NCBI RefSeq assembly: GCF_001757995.1
Contig: NZ_LXLV01000023.1
Location: forward strand, 1 to 64,000
DNA from: Bacillus mycoides
Lineage (GTDB): Bacteria; Bacillota; Bacilli; Bacillales; Bacillaceae_G
Reading direction: 5' to 3'
DNA: 64,000 bases
Every line of letters starts with the position of its first letter. The stretch's first letter is position 1. A model generated the notes under the pieces. It was not told the origin of the DNA, searched no databases, and saw nothing but the letters and a program-made list of their open reading frames with translations. The position numbers and the translations under genes are program-made. Below, one piece after another: positions 43,954-53,704 of the stretch.

Positions 43954-45243
43954 TTGAATTGGAATCAATTATGGAAGAAAGATATGTCTCTTTTAATTAT
44001 TTTAATGGTTGTTGTTCCGATTGCTGGAGAGCTGAATTTTCATCCTTTTAATGATACGTTTCGCGTTAGCTTCGGGACACCGCTTTTCTTCTTTTTGTTA
44101 TTATTTTTAAGAAAAATACCAGCAGCTGCTGCAGGTATTCTTGTCGGTATATCTGTAGTCTTATTCCGTGTATCTCTTGATTGGATCATGCAAGGTTCAT
44201 TTCATATGACAGAATCATTTTATTTGCGCTATCCTGTGTTCTTTTATTATTTTATTTATGGAAGTCTTTTTTCGCTTTGTAGGGTGAATAAGTTTCATCA
44301 GAAGCCAATCGTTATTGGTTGCCTTGGGATTACAATTGAAATTATCGCAAGTATGTCAGAACTTGCGTTTTATCATATGTTAGTGCTCGGTACAACAATA
44401 ACCGATTCTGAAGTGAATAAACTCATCATTATTGCTATTTTTCGTAGTTTCTTTGCGCTTGGTTTTTTAAATATGATGAATTTGTATGAAACGAAATTAA
44501 AAGAATCACAAGTGCGAAAAGAAAATGAAAAAATGTTGATGCACCTTTCTAATTTATATGTAGAATCTGTTCATTTGAAAAAAACGTTACAAAATGCGGA
44601 GTTAATTACACAAGAAGCGTATCAATTATATCGTAATTTACAAGCGAACGATGATTCGAGCAGTAAAACAGCATTGAAAATAGCGGGGGAAGTACACGAA
44701 ATAAAAAAGGATAATCAAAGGATTTTTGCAGGATTATCTAAATTGTTATTAGATAAAAATGTGGCTGAGTATGTAGAAGGTCATGAGCTTGCGGAAATGA
44801 TTGTGAGAATAAATGAGAAGTACGCTGAAATGTTAGAAAAAGATATACGTTTTTCTGAACATATAGAAGGTGAGCATGCAGAATATCATGTGTATACGGT
44901 CTTATCCATTTTTAATAATTTAGTTGCCAATGCAGTCGAAGCAATTGAGAATAGTGGGGCTATTATTATTAAGCTATATAAACTTGATAAACATATATTC
45001 TTTGAAGTAATTGATGATGGCCCTGGTATTGCGCAAAAATATAAGAAATTAGTATTTAAACCGGGATTTACTTCAAAGTATGATCAAACGGGAACACCAT
45101 CAACTGGAATTGGACTTTCTTACATAAACGAAATGGTAACAGAACTCGGAGGAGAAGTAAGATTAGAAGACCGAGAAACTGGCAGAGGGTGTAAGTTTGT
45201 CGTTTGTTTACCGGAGTGCAGTTTAAAGCGGGAAGGGGAATAA
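43954..45243 (+). CDS. GlnK/YcbA-like sensor histidine kinase
   Basis: A 429-residue kinase with about six N-terminal membrane segments (residues 10-175) without a large external loop, a coiled linker and a GHKL ATPase with NNLVANAVEAIENSG (N box, about 325), DDGPGI, FKPGFTSK and GTGIGLSYINEM. The phosphoacceptor helix contains AGEVHEIKKDNQRI, the His-Glu-x-K type of DcuS/CitA/GlnK kinases. The TTG at 43954 has AGGAAG 8 nt upstream; the GTG at 43945 overlaps that site. Its partner gene follows after 2 nt. Behind genes of dicarboxylate metabolism, it may sense glutamine, glutamate or C4-acids. Confidence 0.86.
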   Translation: MNWNQLWKKDMSLLIILMVVVPIAGELNFHPFNDTFRVSFGTPLFFFLLLFLRKIPAAAAGILVGISVVLFRVSLDWIMQGSFHMTESFYLRYPVFFYYFIYGSLFSLCRVNKFHQKPIVIGCLGITIEIIASMSELAFYHMLVLGTTITDSEVNKLIIIAIFRSFFALGFLNMMNLYETKLKESQVRKENEKMLMHLSNLYVESVHLKKTLQNAELITQEAYQLYRNLQANDDSSSKTALKIAGEVHEIKKDNQRIFAGLSKLLLDKNVAEYVEGHELAEMIVRINEKYAEMLEKDIRFSEHIEGEHAEYHVYTVLSIFNNLVANAVEAIENSGAIIIKLYKLDKHIFFEVIDDGPGIAQKYKKLVFKPGFTSKYDQTGTPSTGIGLSYINEMVTELGGEVRLEDRETGRGCKFVVCLPECSLKREGE

Positions 45244-45245
45244 AG

Positions 45246-46178
45246 TTGTTTTATTATATCGTAGATGATGATGAAGTTTTCCGCTCTATGCTTTCGCAAA
45301 TTATTGAAGATGGCGATCTTGGGGAAGTAATTGGAGAATCGGAAGACGGAGCTTTTATTGAAGCAGATCAATTGAATTTTAAAAAAGTAGATATTTTATT
45401 TATTGATTTATTAATGCCAATGCGAGACGGGATTGAAACAGTTCGCCATATTGCGTCCTCCTTTACAGGGAAAATTATTATGATTTCTCAAGTTGAATCG
45501 AAACAGCTTATTGGTGAGGCGTATACACTTGGAGTGGAATATTATATTACAAAACCATTAAATAAAATTGAGGTTGTATCTGTTGTAAGAAAAGTAATGG
45601 AACGTATTCGTTTAGAGCGGTCTATACATGATATTCAAAAATCATTGAATAACGTTTTCAAGTGGGAACAGCCGCAAGTTCGAAATGAGCCAATGCAAGA
45701 AGGGAAAAAAATAGCGGATTCAGGACGCTATTTATTATCAGAACTTGGTATTGCGGGAGAGAATGGAAGTAAAGACTTACTTAGTATGCTGGAATATTTA
45801 TATGGGCAAGAAAAAGAGCAAACGTTTGAATTTGGATTTCCTGCGCTAAAAGATATTTTTCATCATATTACGATAAGGAAATTAGGGGCTATAGCTTTAG
45901 ATACGGATATAGATAAAGAGAAAAAAGCATCTGAGCAAAGGGTACGTAGAGCGATTTATCAATCGTTAAATCATTTAGCTTCCTTAGGATTAACGGACTT
46001 TTCGAATCCGAAATTTGAAAGCTATGCTCCGAAATTTTTTGATTTCACTGTAGTTAGAAAACGGATGACAGAAATGACAAAGGAAGAAGTAGCAACTTCT
46101 GGACATACACGCATTAATACGAAAAAGTTTATTCAAGTATTGTATTTTGAGGCGAAACGGTTGATGGAGATAGAGTGA
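45246..46178 (+). CDS. GlnL/YcbB-like response regulator
   Basis: A 310-residue response regulator. The receiver (residues 1-120) has VDDDE, phosphoacceptor Asp in LFIDLLMPM (about 55) and Lys in YYITKPLNK. A linker with helix MERIRLERSIHDIQKSLN follows. The C-terminal part (about 155-305) is a YcbB-type DNA-binding domain (GSKDLLSMLEYLYGQ, EKKASEQRVRRAIYQSLNHL). That domain is the mark of B. subtilis GlnL, which activates glutamine use and transport genes. TTG 45246 lies 2 nt after the kinase stop with GGAAGGGG upstream. Targets may include the symporter-aspA-malic genes just upstream. Confidence 0.87.
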   Translation: MFYYIVDDDEVFRSMLSQIIEDGDLGEVIGESEDGAFIEADQLNFKKVDILFIDLLMPMRDGIETVRHIASSFTGKIIMISQVESKQLIGEAYTLGVEYYITKPLNKIEVVSVVRKVMERIRLERSIHDIQKSLNNVFKWEQPQVRNEPMQEGKKIADSGRYLLSELGIAGENGSKDLLSMLEYLYGQEKEQTFEFGFPALKDIFHHITIRKLGAIALDTDIDKEKKASEQRVRRAIYQSLNHLASLGLTDFSNPKFESYAPKFFDFTVVRKRMTEMTKEEVATSGHTRINTKKFIQVLYFEAKRLMEIE

Positions 46179-46179
46179 A

Positions 46180-46209
46180 AAAAGGTGCTTATAAATGAGC
46201 ATCTTTTTT
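46180..46209 (+). terminator. Terminator of the two-component operon
   Basis: AAGGTGCTTA and its near-complement TGAGCATCTT form a short stem, then seven Ts. Confidence 0.75.
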
Positions 46210-46297
46210 TATTAAATCTACATTTTATATTTTCTCGTAGAGCATGTAAAATGTTAGTTAAGAGAAACTGGTTTTAAATTAAGGAAGTGTCAAAACA

Positions 46298-49200
46298 ATG
46301 GGTTTTACATTAAATAAATCGATTATTAAAGAAGTATGTGGAGAGACCTCATATAAAAGAGGCGAAGCTTATTATAAATCAAATAAAGTGATAGTAAATC
46401 ATTATGATGAAAATAAAGAAATTTGCGAGGCGACGGTAAAAGGGAATGAAGATTTTCATGTTACAGTAGAAAAAGCTAAAAAAGGTGATGTTGTTGCGAA
46501 ATGTAGTTGTCCTTCATTAGCTTCTTTTCAAACGTACTGTCAACATGTTGCGGCAGTATTGATACAAATAAATTATAATCAGCAAACCGGTGGAATGTTG
46601 CCTGTTAGTAGCGGAAACATGAGCAAAAATGAACAATTAACAAGCGGGATGTTTCAGTTGTTTGCAGAACAACCACTGAGGCCAAAAAGTAAAAAACACC
46701 GTTTTGATACACGTGAAATACTTGATATTGAGTTTAATTGTACACCAGTAGTTACGAAAAATGGTGGGGCACTTCTAGGAATTCAGTTGAAACTTGCCAA
46801 AACGTATTTCGTAAATCATATTAGAGAATTTCTTTCTAAAGTGGAGAAAAGAGAGTCTTTTAATTGTTCGAATGAATTTACATATACACCGGATGTACAT
46901 AGCTTCAGGCAAGAAACGGATGCGATTATTCAGCAACTAATTAAAATTTATCATAACGAAAAAATGTATGAAGATACGCTGGAAGTACACGCAAAACAAG
47001 ATGATAGTATGATTTTAATACCGCCAGCTTCATGGACGGATATGCTTTCTTTACTTTCTAAAGTTGAGTGTGTGAGACTTAATCAAGGTGGACAATCGTT
47101 CCATGGTTTGCATATTTCAAAAGGACTACTTCCTTTGCATTTTGAGTTTAATAAAGGCAGTAACAGTGGATTTACACTTTATATTGATGGGTTACAACAA
47201 GTTGAGGTAATGGATACGTATGGCTATGCTCTATTCGAAGGGAAACTGTATCAGTTGAACGCCGAGGATTGCAAGCGGCTTATTGAATTACAAAAAATGA
47301 TGAATCGTTCTAGTAGTAATCAATTGTATATTCCGGCGGATAAGATGGAGCACTTTGTAGCGAAAGTTGTTCCAGGTTTAATGAAGCTTGGAACTGTGCG
47401 AATAGATGAGATAATATCCGATCGTGTTGAAACGCCCGCACTAAAAGCGAAATTATATTTAGATCGAGTGAAAAATCGTTTATTAGCAGGTCTTGAATTT
47501 CACTATGGAAACGTCATAATTAACCCGTTAGAAGAGGATGGACAACCATCTGTTTTTAATCGTGATGAGAAAAAGGAAAAAGAGATTTTAGACATTATGA
47601 ACGATAGCGCCTTTGCAAAGACTGAAGGTGGTTATTTTATGCATAATGAAGATGCTGAATATAACTTTTTATATCACGCTGTTCCAACGTTAAAAGGTTT
47701 AGTTGATATTTATGCGACGACAGCCATCAAATTACGAATTCATAAAGGGGACACTGTTCCTCTTATAAGAGTTAGAAGGAAAGAAAGAATTGATTGGTTA
47801 TCATTCCGCTTTGATATAAAAGGTATTCCAGAGGCAGAAATTAAAGGGGTATTAGTCGCGCTTGAAGAGAAGCGTAAATATTACCGACTAGCAAATGGTT
47901 CTTTATTATCACTTGAGAGTAAAGAGTTTAATGACATTAATCAGTTTATAAAAGAGTCGAGTATTCGAAAAGAATTTCTAAAAGGTGAAGAAATTGATGT
48001 CCCTCTTATTCGTAGTGTGAAATGGATGAATTCATTGCAAGAAGGAAATGTTTTAAGTTTAGATGAATCCGTTCAAGAATTGGTAGAGAACATTCAAAAC
48101 CCTAAAAAGCTGAAGTTTGCGGTGCCAAGTGGCTTAGATGCGATAATGAGAGAGTATCAAACATACGGATTTCAGTGGATGAAAACACTCGCTTATTACC
48201 GTTTTGGTGGTATTTTAGCAGATGATATGGGACTTGGGAAAACGCTGCAAAGTATTGCTTTTATAGACTCTGTTTTGCCGGAAATTCAAGAGAAGAAATT
48301 GCCTATATTAGTTGTTTCTCCGTCTTCCCTTGTTTACAACTGGCTTAGCGAGTTAAAAAAATTCACTCCGCATATTAGAGCTGTTATTGCAGATGGAAAT
48401 CAAGAAGAGCGCCGAAAAATTTTAAAAGATGTAACGAAATTTGATGTAGTAATTACGTCATATCCTTTACTGAGAAGAGATATAAGGTTATATGCGCAGC
48501 CATTTCATACGCTATTTCTTGATGAAGCACAAGCATTTAAAAATCATACGACGCAAACTGCAAGAGCGGTAAAAACAGTTCAGGCGGAGTACCGTTTTGG
48601 ATTAACAGGAACACCTGTAGAAAATTCATTAGAAGAGCTATGGTCTATCTTCCACGTCGTCTTCCCAGAATTATTACCAGGAAGAAAAGAGTTTGGCGAT
48701 TTAAGACGTGAAGATATTGCGAAGCGGGTAAAACCTTTCGTGTTAAGAAGGTTAAAGGAAGATGTATTACAGGAGCTACCAGAAAAAATTGAGCACTTAC
48801 AATCATCAGAACTATTACCGGACCAAAAAAGGCTCTATGCCGCTTATTTAGCAAAGTTAAGAGAAGAAACGTTAAAACATTTGGATAAAGATACGTTACG
48901 TAAAAATAAAATTCGGGTTTTAGCTGGTTTAACGAGGCTTCGGCAAGTTTGTTGTCATCCTGCTTTATTTGTTGACGATTACAAAGGAAGTTCAGCTAAA
49001 TTTGAACAACTTCTAGAAATTTTGGAGGAATGTAGAAGTACAGGAAAGAGAATTCTTATCTTTTCTCAATTTACGAAGATGCTTTCAATAATCGGACGAG
49101 AATTAAACCGTCAAGCCATTCCGTACTTTTATTTAGACGGGAGTACACCAGCGCAAGAACGTGTAGAGTTATGCAATCGTTTTAACGAAGGAGAAGGGGA

Positions 49201-49504
49201 TTTATTTCTTATCTCGTTAAAAGCTGGTGGTACCGGTTTGAATTTAACAGGTGCAGATACGGTAATATTGTATGATTTATGGTGGAATCCAGCTGTTGAA
49301 CAACAAGCAGCGGATAGGGCGTATCGAATGGGACAAAAAAATACAGTGCAAGTTATTAAGTTAGTAGCCCACGGAACAATTGAAGAAAAAATGCACGAGT
49401 TACAAGAGAGTAAGAAAAACTTAATCGCTGAAATTATCGAGCCAGGAGAAGAGAAGTTATCTTCTATTACGGAGGAAGAAATCCGTGATATTCTTATGAT
49501 TTAA
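46298..49504 (+). CDS. SNF2-family helicase with N-terminal SWIM zinc finger
   Basis: A 1068-residue DNA-dependent ATPase. The SWIM finger C-x-C-x9-C-x-H is CSCPSLASFQTYCQH (Cys69, Cys71, Cys81, His83). A long middle part has a bacterial SNF2-associated region. The motor has Walker A DDMGLGKT (about 642), DEAQ box LFLDEAQAF (about 739), LTGTPVENS (motif III), FSQFTKM (about 926), SLKAGGTGLNLT and the arginine-finger helix QQAADRAYRMGQ. Such proteins remodel protein-DNA complexes, often in stalled transcription or repair (RapA/HepA relatives); the role here is unknown. The ATG follows AAGGAAG. A terminator follows. Confidence 0.92.
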   Translation: MGFTLNKSIIKEVCGETSYKRGEAYYKSNKVIVNHYDENKEICEATVKGNEDFHVTVEKAKKGDVVAKCSCPSLASFQTYCQHVAAVLIQINYNQQTGGMLPVSSGNMSKNEQLTSGMFQLFAEQPLRPKSKKHRFDTREILDIEFNCTPVVTKNGGALLGIQLKLAKTYFVNHIREFLSKVEKRESFNCSNEFTYTPDVHSFRQETDAIIQQLIKIYHNEKMYEDTLEVHAKQDDSMILIPPASWTDMLSLLSKVECVRLNQGGQSFHGLHISKGLLPLHFEFNKGSNSGFTLYIDGLQQVEVMDTYGYALFEGKLYQLNAEDCKRLIELQKMMNRSSSNQLYIPADKMEHFVAKVVPGLMKLGTVRIDEIISDRVETPALKAKLYLDRVKNRLLAGLEFHYGNVIINPLEEDGQPSVFNRDEKKEKEILDIMNDSAFAKTEGGYFMHNEDAEYNFLYHAVPTLKGLVDIYATTAIKLRIHKGDTVPLIRVRRKERIDWLSFRFDIKGIPEAEIKGVLVALEEKRKYYRLANGSLLSLESKEFNDINQFIKESSIRKEFLKGEEIDVPLIRSVKWMNSLQEGNVLSLDESVQELVENIQNPKKLKFAVPSGLDAIMREYQTYGFQWMKTLAYYRFGGILADDMGLGKTLQSIAFIDSVLPEIQEKKLPILVVSPSSLVYNWLSELKKFTPHIRAVIADGNQEERRKILKDVTKFDVVITSYPLLRRDIRLYAQPFHTLFLDEAQAFKNHTTQTARAVKTVQAEYRFGLTGTPVENSLEELWSIFHVVFPELLPGRKEFGDLRREDIAKRVKPFVLRRLKEDVLQELPEKIEHLQSSELLPDQKRLYAAYLAKLREETLKHLDKDTLRKNKIRVLAGLTRLRQVCCHPALFVDDYKGSSAKFEQLLEILEECRSTGKRILIFSQFTKMLSIIGRELNRQAIPYFYLDGSTPAQERVELCNRFNEGEGDLFLISLKAGGTGLNLTGADTVILYDLWWNPAVEQQAADRAYRMGQKNTVQVIKLVAHGTIEEKMHELQESKKNLIAEIIEPGEEKLSSITEEEIRDILMI

Positions 49505-49507
49505 TAT

Positions 49508-49550
49508 GGAAAAAGCTATGCTTTCACAGAGATGAAAGCATAGCTTTTTT
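49508..49550 (+). terminator. Terminator of the SNF2 gene
   Basis: AAAAGCTATGCTTTCA pairs with TGAAAGCATAGCTTTT, then Ts. Confidence 0.92.
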
Positions 49551-49590
49551 GTTGTAATAATTATATTTTGTTTTGTACAAAGTAAAGAGA

Positions 49591-49633
49591 TAAAGTGAAA
49601 CTTTAATCAGTGGGAGTTGTTCATCTCCCACTA
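49591..49633. repeat. Truncated bcr1-like repeat (first 43 bp only)
   Basis: TAAAGTGAAACTTTAATCAG matches the left end of the full copy at 57768 exactly, continuing through the first hairpin (AGTGGGAG...CTCCCACT), and then stops abruptly. It lies just downstream of the DUF3934 gene. Confidence 0.75.
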
Positions 49634-49639
49634 TTTATT

Positions 49640-49771
49640 TTATTTCTTTGTACCTTTACTTTTGTATGGTTTTGCAGCTTTCTTTTTCGCACTTGATTGC
49701 CAACGGTTCCATCCTTTACTTCCTGTACCTTGTCCTACACCTTTTTTCGGTTTTGCTTTCGTTTTACTCAT
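49640..49771 (-). CDS. DUF3934 family small basic protein
   Basis: A 43-residue, very basic protein (SKTKAKPKKGVGQGTGSKG, then WNRWQSSAKKKAAKPYKSKG) matching the DUF3934 pattern of Bacillus. GGAGTGAT lies before the ATG. It is too short for the usual ORF cut-off. Lysine/glycine richness with a central WNRW suggests nucleic-acid or ribosome binding, but this is inference. Confidence 0.82.
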   Translation of the reverse strand: MSKTKAKPKKGVGQGTGSKGWNRWQSSAKKKAAKPYKSKGTKK

Positions 49772-49931
49772 ATGATCACTCCGTTATATAAAAAATCTGA
49801 TTTGATAATAGCCAATGTTTTAGAAAAATACTATCGATAAATGACTATGCTTGCTTTAAGTAAAAACAAACTGCTTGAATGCTATAGTATATCATGAAAT
49901 TGCGGGTAAACTGAAAGGAATTACAAATAAA

Positions 49932-50048
49932 ATGAAAATAATAAGAAATACTGCGGATTCTATTTTTCGAACAATCACACTAGTTGTTGTATATATGTTA
50001 GTTTCAATTAGTGAAATGTTTTTTGGATTGAAGAGACAAAGGAAATAA
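49932..50048 (+). CDS. Small membrane protein, unknown
   Basis: A 38-codon frame with a single hydrophobic segment (ITLVVVYMLVSISEMFFG) flanked by a basic N-terminus (KIIRN) and a basic tail (KRQRK). AAAGGA lies about 12 nt upstream of the ATG. It looks like a one-helix membrane peptide. Length and start are plausible but unproved. Confidence 0.45.
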   Translation: MKIIRNTADSIFRTITLVVVYMLVSISEMFFGLKRQRK

Positions 50049-50117
50049 AAATGTTATATTAAGAACAGTCGGTAAAGGCATAAAATAAAGAATTGAAAAA
50101 TATTTTAAAACTTTTTG

Positions 50118-50145
50118 TTGACTTTATCTATTTTTTGTATAGAAT
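50118..50145 (+). promoter_or_regulatory. Promoter of the asnA leader
   Basis: TTGACT (50118-50123), a 16-bp spacer and TAGAAT (50140-50145), just before the T-box leader. Confidence 0.65.
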
Positions 50146-50159
50146 AATCATTAATAAAA

Positions 50160-50470
50160 TGTTTCAGAGATGTGACAACAAAACGACTATGAAAGGACGA
50201 GTAGTAGTAGGATGTAGTTTAAGCGAGTCAGGGACGGTGTGAGCCTGATACGAAGCCTATTATGAAGAACCTCCTGGAGTCGCTAACCGAAATCCTTTAT
50301 AGGAAAGTAGACTTAGCCGGGAACTTCGCCGTTACAAGAAGAACAGTATCGAGATTTTTTAATCTCCGTACTGTATAAGTGAGCAACCTCTGTTGCTAAT
50401 TTGGGTGGTACCGCGGAACCAAAGTCTTTCGTCCCAGTTTTTTGGGAAAGAAGGGCTTTTTTTGTTGGCT
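50160..50470 (+). promoter_or_regulatory. T-box leader of asnA
   Basis: The T-box sequence GGGTGGTACCGCGG begins at 50403. It is followed by a terminator (TCTTTCGTCCCA ... TGGGAAAGAAGGGCTT, then Ts). Upstream lies a long folded stem I region with AGGACGAGTAG and a candidate specifier AAC in GCTAACCGAAATCC (about 50281-50294), an asparagine codon. Uncharged tRNA-Asn would stabilise the antiterminator and switch on asnA. Confidence 0.92.
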
Positions 50471-50509
50471 TCTTTTCACAACATCCAAACATTTTAGGAG
50501 GAAACCACC

Positions 50510-51493
50510 ATGTATCAATCATTAATGACAGTAAGAGAGACTCAAATCGCAATTAAGGAAGTTAAAACATTTTTCGAGGACCAATTAGCAAAACGCCTTG
50601 AACTATTCCGCGTATCTGCACCATTATTCGTAACGAAGAAATCAGGATTAAACGATCACTTAAACGGTGTAGAACGTCCAATTGAATTTGATATGTTACA
50701 TTCAGGAGAAGAATTAGAAATTGTGCATTCACTAGCGAAGTGGAAAAGATTCGCATTACATGAATACGGATATGAAGCTGGTGAAGGTTTATATACAAAC
50801 ATGAACGCGATTCGTCGTGATGAAGAGCTTGATGCAACACATTCCATTTACGTTGACCAATGGGATTGGGAAAAAATCGTTCAAAAAGAATGGCGCACTG
50901 TAGATTACTTACAAGAAACAGTACGAACAATTTATGGAATATTCAAAGAGTTAGAGGATCACTTATTTGAAAAATATCCGTTCCTTGGAAAATATTTACC
51001 AGAAGAGGTTGTTTTCATTACTTCCCAAGAACTAGAAGACAAATATCCAGAGTTAACACCGAAAGATCGTGAACACGCAATTGCGAAAGAACATGGTGCA
51101 GTCTTTATTATTGGAATTGGTGATGCACTCCGTTCAGGTGAAAAGCACGATGGACGCGCAGCTGATTACGATGATTGGAAATTAAACGGTGACATTTTAT
51201 TCTGGCACCCAGTACTACAAGCTTCATTCGAATTATCATCAATGGGAATTCGTGTTGATAGTAAATCACTTGATGAACAGTTAACGAAAACTGGTGATGA
51301 CTTCAAACGTGAGTATGATTTCCATAAAGGTATATTAGAAGACGTACTACCATTAACAATTGGCGGTGGTATTGGACAATCAAGAATGTGCATGTACTTC
51401 TTACGTAAAGCACATATCGGTGAAGTTCAATCTTCTGTATGGCCTAACGATTTACGTGAAGCTTGCAAGAAAGAAAACATTCATTTGTTTTAA
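50510..51493 (+). CDS. asnA: Aspartate-ammonia ligase (asparagine synthetase A)
   Basis: A 327-residue enzyme, ammonia-dependent, that makes asparagine from aspartate with ATP. It belongs to the class II aminoacyl-tRNA-synthetase fold. Marks are FRVSAPLFV (about residues 33-41), GVERPIEF (about 53-60), YVDQWDWEK (about 116-124), [11 protein letters not shown] (about 213-223) and [11 protein letters not shown] (about 285-295). AGGAGG precedes the ATG. Expression is under a T-box leader reading an Asn codon, consistent with the product. The terminator follows. Confidence 0.97.
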   Translation: MYQSLMTVRETQIAIKEVKTFFEDQLAKRLELFRVSAPLFVTKKSGLNDHLNGVERPIEFDMLHSGEELEIVHSLAKWKRFALHEYGYEAGEGLYTNMNAIRRDEELDATHSIYVDQWDWEKIVQKEWRTVDYLQETVRTIYGIFKELEDHLFEKYPFLGKYLPEEVVFITSQELEDKYPELTPKDREHAIAKEHGAVFIIGIGDALRSGEKHDGRAADYDDWKLNGDILFWHPVLQASFELSSMGIRVDSKSLDEQLTKTGDDFKREYDFHKGILEDVLPLTIGGGIGQSRMCMYFLRKAHIGEVQSSVWPNDLREACKKENIHLF

Positions 51494-51497
51494 TAGA

Positions 51498-51538
51498 AGT
51501 GAGAGTAGCTCAAACACGGAGCTTCTCTCACTTTTTTG
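51498..51538 (+). terminator. Terminator of asnA
   Basis: AGTGAGAGTAGCTC pairs with GAGCTTCTCTCACT, then Ts. Confidence 0.9.
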
Positions 51539-51631
51539 TTGTGTAAACGAATAGTTTACAGTGAGTTTTACCAATGGTTACTTTCTTTTCTTGCTCCTTT
51601 TATGTAATAATTTGTTAAAGGAGGGAACGTT

Positions 51632-52081
51632 ATGAGCGTAGGGCAACAACTAAAAAAATTACGAGAATCAAAAGGGTTTTCACAAGAAGATGTCGCTAAG
51701 AAAATCGGTGTAACGAGGCAGGCTGTGTACAAGTGGGAAAATGATAAGAGTTTCCCTGATATTGATAATTTAATTTTACTGAGCGAAATGTTTAATATTA
51801 CGCTTGATGAGTTAATAAAAGGTAATCAAAACTTTAAAGAGAAAATACATATTGATGAAGAAGATGAAGATTTTGAGAAAGAGAATGAGTTTGGTTTTTA
51901 TATTGGCTTTGGTTTGCTAATTATGAGTGCTTTCATTGATTATGAAGGAATTCAAGAGGTTTTATTAGGAATTGCACTATTCATGATGGTTTTTTACTCT
52001 GATGTGAAGAAAGTTATTTTGAATGAATTCAGGTCGTTTTTTCAAGGGAAAGAGCGAAAGGATATATGTGATAAGAAGTAA
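51632..52081 (+). CDS. XRE family regulator with C-terminal membrane segments
   Basis: A 149-residue protein. The N-terminal helix-turn-helix (about 6-62) includes GFSQEDVAKKIGVTRQAVYK and WENDKSFPDIDNL. An acidic linker (DEEDEDFEKENE) is followed by two hydrophobic segments (about 88-118) and a basic tail. It is probably a membrane-tethered regulator, a frequent type in Bacillus next to small membrane genes. AAAGGAGGG lies 6 nt before the ATG. No partner gene adjoins it; its targets are not visible. Confidence 0.85.
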   Translation: MSVGQQLKKLRESKGFSQEDVAKKIGVTRQAVYKWENDKSFPDIDNLILLSEMFNITLDELIKGNQNFKEKIHIDEEDEDFEKENEFGFYIGFGLLIMSAFIDYEGIQEVLLGIALFMMVFYSDVKKVILNEFRSFFQGKERKDICDKK

Positions 52082-52167
52082 GAAGAGTCATTTATATTTC
52101 CTAGGAAAGGGTATAATGAATATTTCAATTGTTTTATAATGATTTTTGGATATTGATAACAAGATAA

Positions 52168-52211
52168 AAAGCTGTCTGCATAGAGTTTTAAAATTCTATG
52201 TAGACAGCTTT
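52168..52211. terminator. Hairpin terminator
   Basis: AAAGCTGTCTGCATAGA pairs with TCTATGTAGACAGCTTT with one mismatch. It ends the XRE transcript and may end the convergent aspartokinase transcript. Confidence 0.85.
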
Positions 52212-52270
52212 CTATTTATATAGGAAGGAATTAGATTAATATAATTTATTGTAAATTTCACCAGCGGAAA

Positions 52271-53500
52271 TTAAATCATTTGCACTAAAGGCTCAATTTT
52301 CGCCATAAATGATTGATGTAGTGCTTCAACACCATCTACTAAGTGAATACGGTCAATTACAACTGACACTTTAATTTCAGATGTACTTACCATTTTAATA
52401 TGAATACCGCCTTCTTTTAAAGTAGTGAACATATTCGCAGCGACACCCGGGTTAGATACCATACCAGATCCTACAATTGATACTTTTGCTAAATGATTTT
52501 CATGTTCTACAGATTCATAGTGAAGTGCTTCTTGATTTTGTTCTAACACTTCTAATGTTTCTCTTAAATCATTAGAATGGATCGAGAAGGAGAGGTGAAC
52601 AGTTCCTTCATTTGTAATACTTTGAATAATAATATCTACATTAATATGTGCTGCTGCTAATGTAGAGAAAACTGTTGAAAGTGCACCTTGTTCTAATCCT
52701 TTAATTGTGACGCGTGTAATATTATCCTCAAATGCAATACCTTTAACGATTGATTGTTGTTCCATGTTACATTCTCCTTTTACAATTGTTCCGTTTTTTT
52801 GTTCCATGCTTGATCGTACTTCTAAAACTACATTATGATTTTTAGCAAACTCAACAGCGCGTGGGTGTAATACGCCAGCACCGAGGTTGGCAAGCTCTAA
52901 CATTTCATCGTAAGAAATTTCATCTAATTTATAGGCATCTTGTACTATGCGTGGATCGGTCGTATATACGCCTGTCACATCTGTATAAATATCACATTTT
53001 TTCGCTTTTAGTGCAGCGGCTAGTGCGACAGCAGTTGTATCGGAACCACCACGGCCAAGAGTTGTAATTTCATTTTCTTCACTTATTCCTTGGAAGCCAG
53101 CTAATATAACAATCGTGCCATCAGCAAGATAGGATTGGATACGGCTTGTGTTAATGTCAGTAATCCGTGCACTACTATGTACAGATTCAGTCGTAATACC
53201 AGCTTGCCATCCTGTTAATGAAATTGCGTTATAACCTTTTGTTTGTAGTGCCATCGTTAATAAAGAAATCGTTACTTGCTCTCCTGTTGTTAGAAGCATA
53301 TCCATTTCACGTTTACTTGGATTTTCTGTAATAGCATTGGCGAGTGCTACAAGTTCATCTGTATTTTTTCCCATTGCTGAAACGACAGAGACAATACTAT
53401 GTCCTCGTTCATATTCTTCAATAATTAAATTTGCTACATGTTGAATGCGTTCAATACTTCCGACAGAAGTACCACCAAATTTTTGTACAATTGTTTCCAT
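52271..53500 (-). CDS. lysC: Lysine-sensitive-type aspartate kinase
   Basis: A 409-residue monofunctional aspartokinase that phosphorylates aspartate, the first step to lysine, threonine, methionine and diaminopimelate. The catalytic part has VQKFGGTSVGS (about residues 5-15), TTGEQVTISLL (about 70), GRGGSDTTAVALA (about 149-161) and TTDPRI. Two C-terminal ACT domains follow (VTIKGLEQGALSTVF and KVSIVGSGMVSNPGVAANMF). An L-box lies in its leader, so lysine should repress it at the RNA level. An internal GTG/ATG start for a beta subunit, as in B. subtilis LysC, was not resolved. Confidence 0.94.
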   Translation of the reverse strand: METIVQKFGGTSVGSIERIQHVANLIIEEYERGHSIVSVVSAMGKNTDELVALANAITENPSKREMDMLLTTGEQVTISLLTMALQTKGYNAISLTGWQAGITTESVHSSARITDINTSRIQSYLADGTIVILAGFQGISEENEITTLGRGGSDTTAVALAAALKAKKCDIYTDVTGVYTTDPRIVQDAYKLDEISYDEMLELANLGAGVLHPRAVEFAKNHNVVLEVRSSMEQKNGTIVKGECNMEQQSIVKGIAFEDNITRVTIKGLEQGALSTVFSTLAAAHINVDIIIQSITNEGTVHLSFSIHSNDLRETLEVLEQNQEALHYESVEHENHLAKVSIVGSGMVSNPGVAANMFTTLKEGGIHIKMVSTSEIKVSVVIDRIHLVDGVEALHQSFMAKIEPLVQMI

Positions 53501-53585
53501 TACGAATTCCTTCTTTCGTCCATTTTTAAGAATAGGTTAGGACATATATAAATCCCAATATTCCTGTAGTTACCAGAGAGAAAAA

Positions 53586-53622
53586 CAAAAAACACCATCT
53601 CAAATAAGTGAGGATGGTGCTG
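53586..53622 (-). terminator. L-box expression-platform terminator
   Basis: CACCATC...GATGGTG long hairpin (CACCATCCTCACTTATTTGA region) followed on the minus strand by six Ts. It lies between the aptamer and lysC. Confidence 0.85.
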
Positions 53623-53704
53623 TTACAGGAAAAGGGAAACAGAAAACGGAGCTAATAAAAAAACCGCCAAAAAAGGAATATCATAAAAATGATATCTCTT
53701 TTTT

